Shown here piece by piece: positions 11,905 through 23,065 of a DNA stretch of 64,000 bases. This DNA comes from Chinchilla lanigera (taxonomy: Eukaryota; Chordata; Mammalia; Rodentia; Chinchillidae). How positions within the stretch are numbered: the first letter of the stretch is position 1; the number at the start of each line of letters is the position of its first letter. Where the stretch lies: positions 16,425,725 to 16,489,724 of the forward strand of contig NW_004955447.1 of the NCBI RefSeq assembly GCF_000276665.1, read 5' to 3'. The notes under the pieces are model-generated. The model did no database searches. It was not told the DNA's origin and saw only the letters and a list, made by a program, of their open reading frames with translations. The translations under genes and the position numbers were made by a program.

Positions 11905-12105
11905 CCTACATGTATCCTCTGTATTCTTTAAATCACCTCTAGATTACTTATATTCCTAATATAATGTGATATGTAAACTGTTACATCACTTAGGAAATTA
12001 TAAGAAAAAACAGACTGTATATATTTCATGCAGACAAACTTTTCAAGTATTTTTGATCCATGGTTGGTTAGATCCACAGATGTGGATTGAGAGCCAACCG
12101 TATTT
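11905..12105 (-). mobile_element. MER2/Tigger-type DNA transposon fossil
   Basis: Contains ctttaaatcacctctagatt, acttatattcctaatataat, 'cagactgtatatatttcatgcag', 'ttttgatccatggttggttag' and 'atccacagatgtgg'. This order is known from MER2/Tigger-class (pogo-like) elements. It runs out near the terminal inverted repeat around 12105. Strand naming is approximate. Confidence 0.7.
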
Positions 12106-12439
12106 CTGGGAGTAAACGTTATCCTTTGTGGAGCTGTTTGTTATTCGTTCCCATCTTCTCCCTCCTGATGGCTTGATGTCTGCTGTAAGCCCTCGGCATC
12201 CGGTCAGCACAAGTGATGGAGAACACACCATAGTCTCACACCCGTCATGCTGCCCAACCCTAGCTCCGCAGGTAGGCTGCTATGTTGTCCTTTGACTGTA
12301 TTTTGGGAAGAGTATAAGTAATTGATAAAAGATTCACTTGGGAAAATTAGCATAAGTTACTCCAACTACCATCTCTACCCTCAACATTTGTGAAATTGTC
12401 TTGACATCTCTATAAAATCAGAATGATGGGCAGATCGCT

Positions 12440-12532
12440 TAACCTTTATGAGTCAGATTATCTCCTGTGTGGAATGAAGGACCTGGATTATGATGTACTC
12501 TTTGCAGCTCTACTATAATTATATTATTCTAC
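12440..12532 (+). mobile_element. MIR-related tRNA-SINE 3' fragment, copy 2
   Basis: Contains tatctcctgtgtggaatgaa, 'ggacctggattatgatg' and 'gcagctctactataatt'. Diverged homologue of 11795-11890. Confidence 0.5.
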
Positions 12533-14154
12533 ATGATTACCCAATCCAGTGGTTTTGAAAGTAGAAGACAATCTTAGAATACACAGTGGTAATGGCTGCT
12601 TTCAGGAAATGTTTATAATGATTATTTTTAAGTTCCCTACATATTCTATCAGATTGAGTAGATTATAGACGCTCACAGTAGGGAGAGTCTGACCTTAAAC
12701 AAAAAAGTGAATGATACCTGATGTGTCACTCAGTGATCACAAGCATTAGTGATAATATAGCGTCTCGCTAAACAGAGAGCTTTCTTAGCATGAGCGTTCG
12801 TCTTATTTCACAAAAGTAGGTTTATAACATATAAAAGCACATACCAGCTCACATATATAAAACCACCTCAATGCACCAAGAGGGCAAAGGTATTTTTAAA
12901 AAAATTTCCCTATATTTTATATGCTCTCAAGGTTAATCACAAAAATTCTTAATAAAAACAAATCTTATTTTAAATACATTCAGAAATGTTTTGCTTTTCT
13001 AAATAAAACTGATTATCTTAAACTTTCCAACTAATCATCTTTGAAGAAAAGTCTTATTTAAAACATTCATTAAACTAGATTTGCAGCCCCATTTTGTAAG
13101 GCAGAGGATTGGAGTAAGCATGCTTAATCTACTATTTTGATGGAATCCAGAGGATTTTGTTATAAGCTGAAGTGCTTTGAACCCAAGTATTTGAGCTTCA
13201 AACCAAGCCTGTGGCACTAGAGGAATTGGAAGTTAAATTCTGATCCAGCTAAACCTAATGTCCTTAACTGAAAAAGTAATTATATTCTTAAATAAACACA
13301 TTAGATCAGTTTCTTGTTAAGTATTTCGGTACGCATAAAAACACATGCATCGCTTTTAAGGCTTCTGTCAAAACAACTCATCACTCATTTTGAGGCATTT
13401 TAAGAATGCCGTTGTTTCTATCTTCATTTAATAAGTCTTTTTTAATTGAATATCCATCTGTGCCAAATGCAAACCCCTAAGCAATTCAATGTAAAGGCAT
13501 CAAAAGATATAAATAGCAAACATGCTATAAAGGAATCAGAAAAGTTTGTAAGTTTATGATGAAGAAAGTCCACTGGGCTACTGAAATCAAGTCAGCAGAG
13601 AGTCAACATAGTGACCCCTTCCCTGGGGTCGCAGACATGAATACATCAAACAGCAGCAGCCTAGGTCCTCTGTGATGGCGAGAATGGAGTCATAATTGCC
13701 TGTATCTCGCCAGCATCCAGAATACTGTCCAGCAGACAGCAGATGCCCTTATAAATCTGCCTTCCTTCAAGGTCACACGGCTGGACCCTGACGTGTAAGG
13801 GAGCCATATGGACTCGGGGACGGTATCAGCTCCATCTGATGCAGGCTTGCTGGTACCAAGGAGCGACTTTCAAGGACTTCGCCCTGTGCTCCGTTGTCTC
13901 CCCCACCGCACATCGTACATCCACACGGACAATGGGAGTTTTCTTAACCTGTTCACACGGACAGAAACAAACTCCATGCTCCCGCTCTTGCCCGCCTGCT
14001 CCCACTCTGCCACTCGCTACGCCTTCAGCCGTGAGTGCTCATTCTTAGGAGCAGGTTTTTGTTAAACAACTGGTAGGGGAAATTCAATGCCCAACAGCAA
14101 AAGGAACTTGCTGTCCTAACCAACAGACCAAACTTGACCAATTAAGAAAAGCAC
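12533..14154. other. Unique AT-rich sequence
   Basis: No exon recognised. 13620-14060 is GC-richer and gives two overlapping plus-strand frames (85 and 69 codons) without a known domain. It might be an old LTR, but I cannot support that. Confidence 0.35.
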
Positions 14155-14345
14155 AAGCTTCCTGTTACAGTGAAAAATTCATCTTTAATGATCAAGTTAA
14201 GATGCAAATATAAGGACAGCAAATCGGGTTATTCGGAGGACGGTATGTGCTCCGAGGCTATTAATGTCCTTGTGGTTTCCTGAGGAAAGAGCCTCTATTT
14301 TGCTTGCAAGCAAAATGTCAATTGTAATTATTCAAACTGGCATCC
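14155..14345. promoter_or_regulatory. Candidate conserved non-coding element with 20-bp palindrome
   Basis: Repeat-free block with a POU octamer atgcaaat (14202-14209), a perfect 20-bp palindrome attttgcttgcaagcaaaat (14297-14316), an E box caattg (14319-14324) and a homeodomain core taatta (14325-14330). The dense, ordered motifs resemble an enhancer. Function is inferred, not shown. Confidence 0.3.
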
Positions 14346-15059
14346 TACAGGAACTTTTATGAAAATCAAGGTAGATCCAAAAGAATAGGCAGGAAGCACA
14401 GCACCCATTTTGGAAGATGGGAGAAGTCAGCAGCCTGCAGACAGTTCTGGTAAAGAGACTTCTTGAGTGGTGAAGCCCAGCCTCTTGCAAACAGAACTTG
14501 TTGCATTACCTAGGAAGAGGTCTCCACCCTCTGATAGCTCATTATCTACAGATTAATAAAGTGATTTCTTTCTGCAGTCAGTGCCCCTTTTGTAGCAGGC
14601 AGTACAAGGTAAAATATGAAGATGAAAAGTGTTTTGAGATTAACAAATGAGGTATCTTTGAAAATGTATGCATATTTTACTGTAATGATTATTATTATGA
14701 ATGTTACTAATGAGTAAGATCTAGCTGATGTATCGTTATCCACTGGCCCAATAATTCTCCATGGTAACCAACTATAAAACTCCACTGCCCACAAAACTTA
14801 GCTTCTTTTTAACTTGTGAGTCGATAGGTTGAGCAGCTTGGGCTGGGCCCAGTGGGGCAGAATTCTGGTCTTCTCTCAGACTATGCACAGTGAAAATGGA
14901 TGAGCATCTGTAACCAGGTCTCGAGCGACCTCCGTGGGAGGCTAGACTGACTGCTGTCTTCATGTGATTCTTCTCTTCCAACAGACTGACTGGACTTGTG
15001 TTCATGGTAATGGCAAGGACAAGAGCAAGCCCAGTTTTACCAGCTTTTTCCAACACTGC
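14346..15059. other. Unique sequence
   Basis: No exon or SINE recognised. 14816-15059 may be the diverged left part of the ancient repeat that follows. Confidence 0.35.
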
Positions 15060-15205
15060 TTGCATCTTATTTGCTAACATCTCAGGGGCCACAGCAAGTC
15101 ACACGAGGAACGCAGGGATAGAATGGGAAAACACTGCACATTACACGGTAGGTAGGTACAGAGGAACAAGAGACTGGGGCCAACAGAACTATCAGTCTAC
15201 CACAT
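15060..15205. mobile_element. Ancient mammal-wide interspersed repeat, family uncertain
   Basis: The phrases ggccacagcaagtcacacga, 'ggtacagaggaacaagagactggggcc' (read in pieces) and 'atcagtctaccaca' recall a widely dispersed ancient mammalian repeat ('...caagtcacatgg...ggggccaat...aatctaccaca'). I cannot name the family. Confidence 0.4.
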
Positions 15206-15329
15206 GAGGCATGCTAGTTTTGTTTGAGAACATTTATTTATCTTACTTTATTTTTATAGAATTAAAATGAATTTTGATTTTACCAAAACCCTTTCAAGTA
15301 ATATTCCTCAACATTTTTGATTGCAACTT

Positions 15330-15421
15330 GTTGGGTGTTTGCTTGTTTGGTAGTGAGACTTGAACTCAGGACCTCACACTTGCCAGGCAGGCATTGTGCC
15401 ACTGAGCTGTATCCTTGACCC
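15330..15421 (-). mobile_element. ID-type SINE with target-site duplication
   Basis: Reverse-strand ID: gacttgaactcaggacctca, 'cacttgccaggcaggcattg' and 'gccactgagctgtatcc'. A 13-bp direct repeat with one mismatch (ttgattgcaactt at 15317-15329 and ttgactgcaactt at 15422-15434) brackets it. Confidence 0.88.
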
Positions 15422-15552
15422 TTGACTGCAACTTACAGTAAGAAATGTATCAAATGAACCCTGTGTGACTCATTGCATACAAACGTTTTCAAAACATTAT
15501 TTCCTGCAACAACGAATTTTAATTTTTTAAAATTCTGAAGGTCCAGAAATTT

Positions 15553-15702
15553 TTGGTTGTTTGTTGTTTTGAGACAGGGTGTTTTCCAAGCTGGTCTTGA
15601 ACTGACTGTGAAGCCCAGGATGGCCAGAAACCTGCAGTGATGCTCCTGCTTCAACCTCCTGAGTGTTGAGAAGATAGACATGCCCCACCACCGGGCTGGT
15701 TG
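15553..15702 (-). mobile_element. B1-like SINE
   Basis: Reverse-strand, near full length: gttttgagacagggtgtttt, 'aagctggtcttgaactga', 'gcccaggatggccagaaacc', 'tcctgcttcaacctcctgag', 'tgccccaccaccgggctgg'. Confidence 0.88.
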
Positions 15703-15959
15703 TCTATAATTAATTTCAAGATTCATCAATGAGTCCAAACAGTTGGAAAATACTGATCTGTGGGGCTTCCATCTTCCTTGATCCTTTTCTTGTTTTAGCG
15801 ACTAATCCATAAATATCCGGAAGAGCCAAAGAAGTCAAGCAGAGCGTCCAAAATGGGAATGTCACAGTCCCCCTGTGAGTAATCCCTGGAACCCACAAAT
15901 GTGGTCCTCTGACATCCTGAAGCAATGAACTGGCAGAAACAAAGACAGGAGAGTGTTCA

Positions 15960-16125
15960 TAGGTACAGGAACATTTTATTAAGTTCTTTAAATATCAGTA
16001 TTTTCATAAGGAAATTGAAGCTTCAAGAAAATGAGTTACCTGAGATCATGCAACTTTGGCAGAGCAGGAATTTAAAGGTCTCCAGTGTCACATGCTCCAA
16101 TAACCGTCTCTGCCCTTCCTCAGCG
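15960..16125 (-). mobile_element. MIR SINE fragment
   Basis: The MIR phrase in reverse orientation: ggaaattgaagcttcaagaa, 'gagttacctgagatcatgc' and 'cagagcaggaatttaaaggtc'. Confidence 0.6.
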
Positions 16126-16299
16126 CCCTTGCTTCCCTTGCACAGTAGGGAGAGAGCCGTGTGAGTCAGCGTACTCACACTAAACAATTCCCACACTGTG
16201 ACATCAACACGCACTTCAGGAAGAAGTGGCCACCAAGAGCAGGACGCTGTGCTCTGCGGTAGCCTGAGAAAGATGTGAAGGGGGCACGAAGCTCCGGAG
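16126..16299. other. Unique sequence
   Basis: Short segment between a MIR and a motif-rich block; nothing recognised. Confidence 0.35.
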
Positions 16300-16640
16300 T
16301 AAACAGTTCTGTTAGAAAATGTGTGCCCACAGCAGCGGGCGGAGCTGGCATGTAAGAAGCCGCAGCTCTAACTTTATAACCTTGAATATCGCAGAGGGAG
16401 TCCCAGGTGGAGACTTAGATTTATTGTGGCAGCAGATTGCTGTTTTTGTTGGTTTTCTCAAAAACAACCACCACTTTGGGACCCTGGGTTATGCAAATCT
16501 AAGGCCAGTTATCATCCCTTGTTCCTGGGAACAAGCCCAAATGCAGTGAAGTAAGCTGAGCTCAAATATTTAATGTCCTGTTTAGTTAGGTCAATTGGGG
16601 TAGATGTTTAAAAGGCAGCTGTGTATCTAGATTATTTGTT
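16300..16640. promoter_or_regulatory. Candidate regulatory block (octamer plus TTCN4GAA palindrome)
   Basis: Repeat-free stretch with a perfect octamer atgcaaat (16491-16498). 20 bases downstream is an inverted repeat cttgttcctgggaacaag (16518-16535), whose core ttcctgggaa fits the STAT6-type TTCN4GAA spacing. Possible enhancer; not demonstrated. Confidence 0.25.
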
Positions 16641-17499
16641 CCTTACAGGGTAATAATTTTTTTAAACACAGCTTCCCAGTGCTCCGTGCCTCTTTGATAT
16701 TATGAGTTTCTTGGGGCAGCTTGCGTGTGTTTATTGTCTAAGTCGTTATCCCCAGCACTTCCAAAACAGAAATGGACTCAGCTGAATACAGAGTAAACTG
16801 AAATGAAATGGTGAAGTCTTACACAAGACAATGAAAAGCTCAAGACTGAAGAAACGCACTAATGTCAGACTAGTGTATTATGGTGTCTTGGAGGTGGGGA
16901 TCCATAGGATGGGGAATTATCACCCTGGACTTTTCTGGAAACAAAAACAAAACTTTCCCCCTGGCAATGACCCTGGGTGGCAGTCATATTTGCCAAAGAA
17001 CACTGGGAGAAGAGAGTGGAGTCGCCATCTCTGGGGCTGTAAGTTTAGCCGGTCTCCAAAGCCCACCAATGAGCAGACAGCCCTGGGTGTTGGAAAGTAA
17101 ACTGGCCACTGACTCGTGGCAGTAGCACGGCTGAGGTCACCCAGCGGGGGTGCCGAGGCGGGGCCTAACCCTGAGAAATATCTGTAAGTTCAGGTCTGTG
17201 TTAGAATATTCCCTCTCAGGCCTCTTTTCTTCACAGAAGGAGAAAAGGAGCCTAGCCAGCGTATGGGATGAAGTGAGAAAGAAAAGAACCATGTCTCTTG
17301 CAAAGGCCAAAAATAGTCACAGCAGTGGCTCCCAGCAGGGGACACCTTCTCCGAGCAGCATGGTGACCTCACTAGGCTTACAGCGTTGGAGGTGTGATGG
17401 TCGGAGGAGGAGACCAGGCCACAGAACGGAGCGTCTGAACCCAGGAACCAATCTGGCTTGGTCTTAGTGTTTGTGTCCCCCTCCCCATTTACACACGAC
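16641..17499. other. Unique sequence
   Basis: Overlapping frames of 81-105 codons at 16831-17504 on both strands, none with a recognisable domain. Confidence 0.35.
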
Positions 17500-17810
17500 T
17501 CCAATCCTCACTGATGACACTGGGCTGTGAGACTTTACGGAAGTGACTGGGTCACGAGGGCGCACCCCGGAGTGTGAGCTTGCTGCCTCTTTGCAGGAGG
17601 ATCCCGGCAGTCACTGTCCTGCCTCTGCCACCAGGTGAGGGAACAGTTAAGAGCCAGCTCCTACGAACCAGAGAGCAGGCTCTCACCAGGCCCTGGACCT
17701 GCCATCATTTTTTTCTGAGGACTTCTTGGCCCCCAGAACTCTGAAAAATAAATTTCCGTTGTTTATAAGCTTACTCAGCTTGTGCTGTTTTCTCAGACCG
17801 GCCCAGATGG
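17500..17810 (+). mobile_element. MaLR LTR, MST/MLT-like 3' portion
   Basis: Contains ggaagtgactgggtcacgag, 'gagagcaggctctcaccagg', 'ggcccccagaactctgaaaa' and 'aataaatttccgttgttt', followed by 'aagcttactcagcttgtg'. This is the signature 3' half of MST/MLT LTRs, including the AATAAA signal. Confidence 0.75.
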
Positions 17811-18793
17811 ACCAGAACACACCAGCTCGTCTCCTGTCCAGGAAGCTCCCCAGAATGGCCAGGAGACATTTTGAGGGAGACTAACTTCTGGCAGTAACTC
17901 TGAGTGGGTGTAAGGCAAATAAGTTGGATTCCTCTTTCTGGGAATATAGCAATAGTGAAGATAGTCTGAATCCAAGTATAAGACATCTTAAAATACTGGA
18001 TGAAGTTACTTATTTTATTTGAGGGGGGATGAAATAATTTTAAATGCTCACCTGAGCTGAAGACTATGAAACAATTCCTCAAAAAAAAAAGTAGTAAAAA
18101 GACACAAATCTACAACAACATCACTACAGCAGATAGTAAAATTCTTGCCTTTATCAGATTAGGAGAAAAAAGGCTCTCCTGAGAATCACTGACCATAAGG
18201 TGACCACACAGGATTGGTATGAAATTCACACTGCTTGAGTAGCCTGAAAAGCCCAGTGTGAGAACTGAATGCAAATGATTATATTGTAGGCAGCTAAGTT
18301 AGATAGAAGTTAATATGTAGTCAGAGAGGAACTGGGCCCTCAAGGAAGTCAACACGGAAAATAAAGGCATCAATACTGTGGCTGGAGGCAAATCTGCAGA
18401 GAGCCTGGTCTCAATAGCCGGGTTTGCACACCTCCCAAGAGATAAACCTCAGTTTGCAGTTATACTACAATCAGCACCACCTGGTCCAGCAGGCCAGGCA
18501 GCTGTTAGACACCTAGGTGGGTGACAGAACATCCGACCCATACTCCCCTCCGTTTCCAAGAATGTTGTTCTTTCTCTATATCCTTGCTATGTGACTCCTT
18601 ACTCGTTGCCCCATTGCATCAATATCAGCTAAACGACTACACTTACAATCCTACAGCTTGATTGTGGTTTGACCCACACTGTACTCACATTGTGACTTTG
18701 CTGTATGAGTTACCCCTGACAAAGAGCCTCAGTGGCCACCCACTTGGACCCCTCCTGGAAATCCAGGACCTCCTCCCCTTCCCCCTCCCTTCC
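17811..18793. other. Unique sequence
   Basis: No exon recognised; an A run lies at 18081-18090. The right edge becomes pyrimidine-rich just before the N run. Confidence 0.35.
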
Positions 18794-18955
18794 NNNNNNN
18801 NNNNNNNNNNNNNNNNNNNNNNNNNNNNNNNNNNNNNNNNNNNNNNNNNNNNNNNNNNNNNNNNNNNNNNNNNNNNNNNNNNNNNNNNNNNNNNNNNNNN
18901 NNNNNNNNNNNNNNNNNNNNNNNNNNNNNNNNNNNNNNNNNNNNNNNNNNNNNNN
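18794..18955. other. Assembly gap (162 N)
   Basis: An N run of 162, suggesting an estimated size, in a pyrimidine tract next to the (CTT)n array. Open frames drawn across it (poly-E, poly-K, poly-S, poly-F) are not genes. Confidence 0.98.
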
Positions 18956-18965
18956 TCTTTCTCCT

Positions 18966-19012
<47 letters not shown>

Positions 19013-19049
19013 TTCTTCTTCTTCTTCTTCTTCTTCTTCTTCTTCTTCA
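18956..19049. repeat. (CTT)n microsatellite
   Basis: About 30 CTT units with one CCT interruption near 18988. Its left part is lost in the assembly gap. Confidence 0.97.
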
Positions 19050-19139
19050 TAAACGTCTCCTAACTTCCTCCTTTGGTTTGCAAGTTCATTCCTGGTTGCT
19101 GTGAGACCATGAATTGGTAAATCTGACATTGAGTAGATC

Positions 19140-20689
19140 AGGAGTTACATTTTTCCTATATCAATTACAAATTAGTGATGACATAGATATTTGGAAAAAA
19201 CAAGTATTAATCACTAAGGAAATTAACCTTCACTCATATCTCAAAGAATTCCTACAGATAAAATTTTAATGGATTATAAAGGCCCAATTAAAAATCCATA
19301 AACACAAGGAAGCTAAACATCATGAAAAAGAGCAGCAGAAATAACAAATAACAGACCAGACCAACAAGAAGTACAGACACTGAAACAACTAGTAGTACAA
19401 AGTAAGTGTATTCAGGTGTTCAAAGAAACATTACCAAGGAACTATAAAGAATTTTTTTAAACTAAGAATATTTGATATTAAGGAATTACAGTGGGATTTT
19501 CAAGGATTAAAAAAAGGTAGTGGCCAGGTGTGGCAGTGCATGCCAGCAATCCTAGCACTCAGATGGTTGAGGCAGAAAGATCACTATGAGTGTGAGGCCA
19601 GACAAGGCTACATAGTGAGTTCAAGGCCAGCCTGAATTACACAGCAAGACCTTGCCTCAAAAAAAAGGAAAAGATAGTGGTGTTTGTTTAAAAATGAATC
19701 CTTGTCTACTAGTAATACACACTGAACTATAATAGACAAATGGTGCGATACCTAGGATTCAATTCAGCATTGTCAGGAGTAGGGGAGAAAGTGGGTAGAG
19801 ACAAAGAGGACACGAATTAGTCATGAGTTGCTCATTGTTGATGCTAGATAGGGAATGTGTGGGGACTCACTGAACTATTCTTTTTACTGTGGTGTGTTTC
19901 AGTTTTTACTCTAAAAAAAGTATGTTTTAATGGTCGGGAAAGTATTAAGAAAACCCAAATAGAACTCACCAAAAAATTTTAAACTCTTCTAAGTAAAATC
20001 AAATATTCTGTAGGTATATTATGCGTTATAACAGATACAATTAACAAGAGTATCAGTGAACTGGAAAGTAGACATGAAGTAATTAGCAAGAATGAAGAAC
20101 ACACACAGAGAAAGAGACGGGCTACCTGAGAGCATGAGATAGCTGGAAGGTAGACTCAGAAGACTAAAATACATCTAATAAGAACACCAGAGGGAAATAT
20201 AGATAAAATAGGTAATGTACAATATGGAAGAGATGCCACCAAGAATTCTCCAGGATTAATGAAAGACATGGATGCTCGCGTTCAGAAAAGCAAAGAAGCC
20301 AAACTAAAGTCTGGATATATCATGGTACAATGCAGTTCATAAAGAAAGAATGTTTTTCCTCTGAGAAAGGGTGGGTGATGTGGAAAGCTAATGGTTAGAC
20401 TGATAGTTGAGGTATCAACAACAGCACTGAAAGCCAGGAGACAACAAGAAAATATTCTCAAAGTGCTGAGAACAATGACTAGTGATATAAAAGTGTGTAG
20501 TGAAAAAATGATTTGTCAAAAAAAGAAAGAAAATGAAAAGTCATTTTCTTTTTTTTTTTGAAAGGTCATTTTCATACAATCAAAACTAATAAAAGTTTAC
20601 TACCACAATTACAGGATATTTTGAGAGAGTGTACTTCAGATAATGATCCTAGAGTTATGGTCTGACGTACAAGAAGGAATGATGAATTC
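19140..20689 (+). mobile_element. Decayed L1 (ORF1/HAL1-like region)
   Basis: A-rich plus strand with phrases typical of the ORF1-to-ORF2 region of old L1ME/HAL1 elements: 'gaacaccagagggaaa', 'aattctccaggattaatgaa', 'gaaagccaggagacaacaag', 'attctcaaagtgctgagaac'. No frame survives. Interrupted by a B1 at 19524-19668. Confidence 0.6.
19524..19668 (+). mobile_element. B1-like SINE with target-site duplication
   Basis: Full-length B1: ccaggtgtggcagtgcatgc, 'cagcaatcctagcactcag', 'gaggccagacaaggctacat', the duplicated 'agttcaaggccagcctgaat', and an A tail. Flanked by aaaaggtagtgg (19512-19523) and aaaagatagtgg (19669-19680), one mismatch. Confidence 0.92.
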
Positions 20690-21121
20690 CTATTAAATAT
20701 AGTTCTGGAAATATTAGCTAGAGCAATTAGACAAGAGAGAGAAATAAAAGGAATAAGGATAGGAAAGGAAGAAGTGAAATTATCATTATTTGTAGATGAC
20801 ACAGTACTCTACATAGAAGACCTCTAAAACTCCACTGAAAGGCTTATAGATTTAATAGCCAAATTCAGTAGTGTAGTTGGATACAAAGTCAATGCTCAAA
20901 AATCAATAATATTCCTGTACACAAACAACAAACACACTGAAATTAGGGAAATCACACCTTTCAGAATAGCAACTAAAAAAATGAAATAGTTAGGAATCAA
21001 TCTAATAAAAGAAATAAAAGATCTATGCAGGGAAAATTATAGTACTCTGAAAAAGGAGATGGAAGAGGATTTCAGAAAATGGAAAGATATTCCTTGCTAA
21101 TGGATAGGAAGAACTAACATT

Positions 21122-21373
21122 GTGAAAATGGCCATACTCCCAAAATTGCTGTACAGATTCAACACAATCCCAATTGAAATACCATTACTATACCTCACAG
21201 GTCTAGAGAAAACATTCCTAAAATTCATCTGGAACCAGAAGAGGCCTAGAAGAGCAACAGCAATTTTGGAAAACAAAGGAAAGGCAGGAGGCATCACAAC
21301 CCCTGACTTGAAATTATATTACAAAGCTGCTGTGATAAAATCAGCATGGTACTGGCAAAAAAAACAGACCTGA
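21122..21373 (+). pseudogene. Longest surviving open segment of L1 ORF2 (inactive)
   Basis: 83 codons of L1 ORF2 past the RT palm: [20 protein letters not shown] through [20 protein letters not shown]. In L1 this part lies between the RT and the C-terminal Zn-knuckle. Stops close it on both sides, so it is a fragment of a dead retrotransposon, not a host gene. Confidence 0.9.
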
Positions 21374-22700
21374 AGATCAATGGAACAGATTAGAAGGTCC
21401 AGGTGCAACTACAAACACATTCAATCACCTTTTCCTTTACAAAGAGGCCAAACAAGTTCACTAGAAGAAAGATAGCCTCTTTAATAAATGGTGCTAGAAA
21501 AACTGGCTTTCCACATGCCAAAGAATAAAACTAGACCCATGTCTATCATCATGTACTAAACTAAACTCAAAATGGATCAAGGCTCTAACTATTAAAACAG
21601 AAATACTAAATCTACCGGGAAAGAAAGTAGGTAGAACTCTTGAAGACACAGGGATAGGAAGAGTGTTCATGAACAAAACCAAAACTGCATGGGAAATACT
21701 TCAAAGAATCAACAAGTGGGATCTCATCTTACTGAAAAGTTTCTGCACATCAAAAGAAATCACCAAAAGAGTAAAAAAAAAAAACAAGCTGGAAGAAAAT
21801 TTTAGCCAACTGCCCCTCAGACAAAGAACTTCTATCTAGAAGACAAAAAAAAAAAATTTAAAACATCAGACCCCCCAAATTCAAAGACCCAATCCCAAAA
21901 TGGGTACCTGAGATAAATACACATTTCTTAGATGAAGAAATACAAGTGACACATAAATATATGAAAAAATGTTCAACATCATTGGTCATTCAAGTAATAC
22001 AAATTAAAACAACCCTGAGATTCTGTCTGACCCCAGAAAGAATGACTGTCATCAAGAAAGCAACCAATAACAAATACCGGAGAGGCTGTAGAGAAAAAGA
22101 AATCCTATTTGACTCCGGGTAGATTGGTGAAATCACTGTGGAAATCTGTTTGGAGATTCCCCACAAAACTAGGATTAGAAGTCCCACTTACCCAGCTATT
22201 CCCCTTCTGGGTATTTTCCCAGAAGAATTAAAAACATCATACCATAACAATATATGTGCACCCATGTTTATAGCAGTACAATTTGTTATAGCTAAATCTT
22301 GGAAACATCCCAAATGCCCATCAACTGAGGAATGGATAAAAAAGATGTGATATTTTTATACAATGGAGTATTACTCAGCTATAAAAAAAGATAAACTCAA
22401 GGCTTTTGTAGGTAAATGGATGCAACTAGAGACCATACTCATAAGTGAAATAAACCGGACCCACATGTGTAAACATCGTATTGTCTCCCTGGTGTAGGAA
22501 CCTGAAAGAGTAAGTAAAACTCAAAACGTACAATAGTTGATATGAAAGGGAAGGAACAACTGGGATGAGGGAAAAAGAAAAAGAAAGAAGGGAAAATATA
22601 TATTTGTGTGTATATATATGGATAGCCAGGATAACTGTACTGCTGATGTCTGATGGCATATTGCAAGTAACAGTTAATGCTTCAAATTTTTTACATTTTG

Positions 22701-23065
22701 ACCAATTCTGCATGCTTGTATCTTATAATCTGAGCAACTGATTTGAAGACAACAATATGAAATTGAACAGCCACTGGTGAATTCCTACCATCTTGTCTAG
22801 TGAAACTCTGTATTACCTCTAATGTTTTATTTAATAATTATTTTTTATTCTCTTTAATGGTTAGAACAATTTTCCATTCTTACATCTGGTAATCTGAGCA
22901 ACTTAGTTGAAGACAACAATATGTAGTATAACAATCACTGTTAATTCCTATCATTTTGTTTTGAAACCCTGTCTCACTTTTAATGTTCTTGCTTTGTTTT
23001 GTTTATGTCTGTTGGTATGTTCCTATTGTTCTTTTTTTTTTTTTACTACTCTCTTTAAAATAAAA
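22701..23065 (+). repeat. Duplicated ~165-bp module in the L1 3' end
   Basis: Unit A (22701-22864) and unit B (22865-23065) share 'taatctgagcaact', 'gttgaagacaacaatatg' / 'tttgaagacaacaatatg', 'aattccta.cat.ttgt' and 'taatgtt' in the same order, with moderate divergence. Unit B is extended by T-rich sequence and the L1 poly(A) end. Confidence 0.75.

Larger units (their letters stand above)
20690..23065 (+). mobile_element. 5'-truncated L1: ORF2 3' part and 3' UTR
   Basis: The translation in the 20783/21122 frame reads through the reverse transcriptase catalytic region (S-L-F-V-D-D, normally F-A-D-D) and the thumb/C-terminal region ([51 protein letters not shown]) typical of L1 ORF2. In-frame stops (for example TAA at 20825-20827, and others near 20988 and 21100) make it a dead copy. 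The downstream segment continues with diverged L1 sequence ('aatgcccatcaactgaggaa', 'caatggagtattactcagct'), a purine-rich tract near 22550, and a 3' end with a duplicated module before 'ctctttaaaataaaaaag'. It lacks ORF1, the endonuclease and most of the RT. Confidence 0.93.

Noticed and set aside
18662..19129. Open frames with long poly-Ser, poly-Glu, poly-Lys or poly-Phe
   Set aside because: These are translations of the (CTT)n array and the N gap.
20690..23065. Possibly active L1
   Set aside because: 5' truncated, several in-frame stops, and the catalytic FADD motif reads FVDD.
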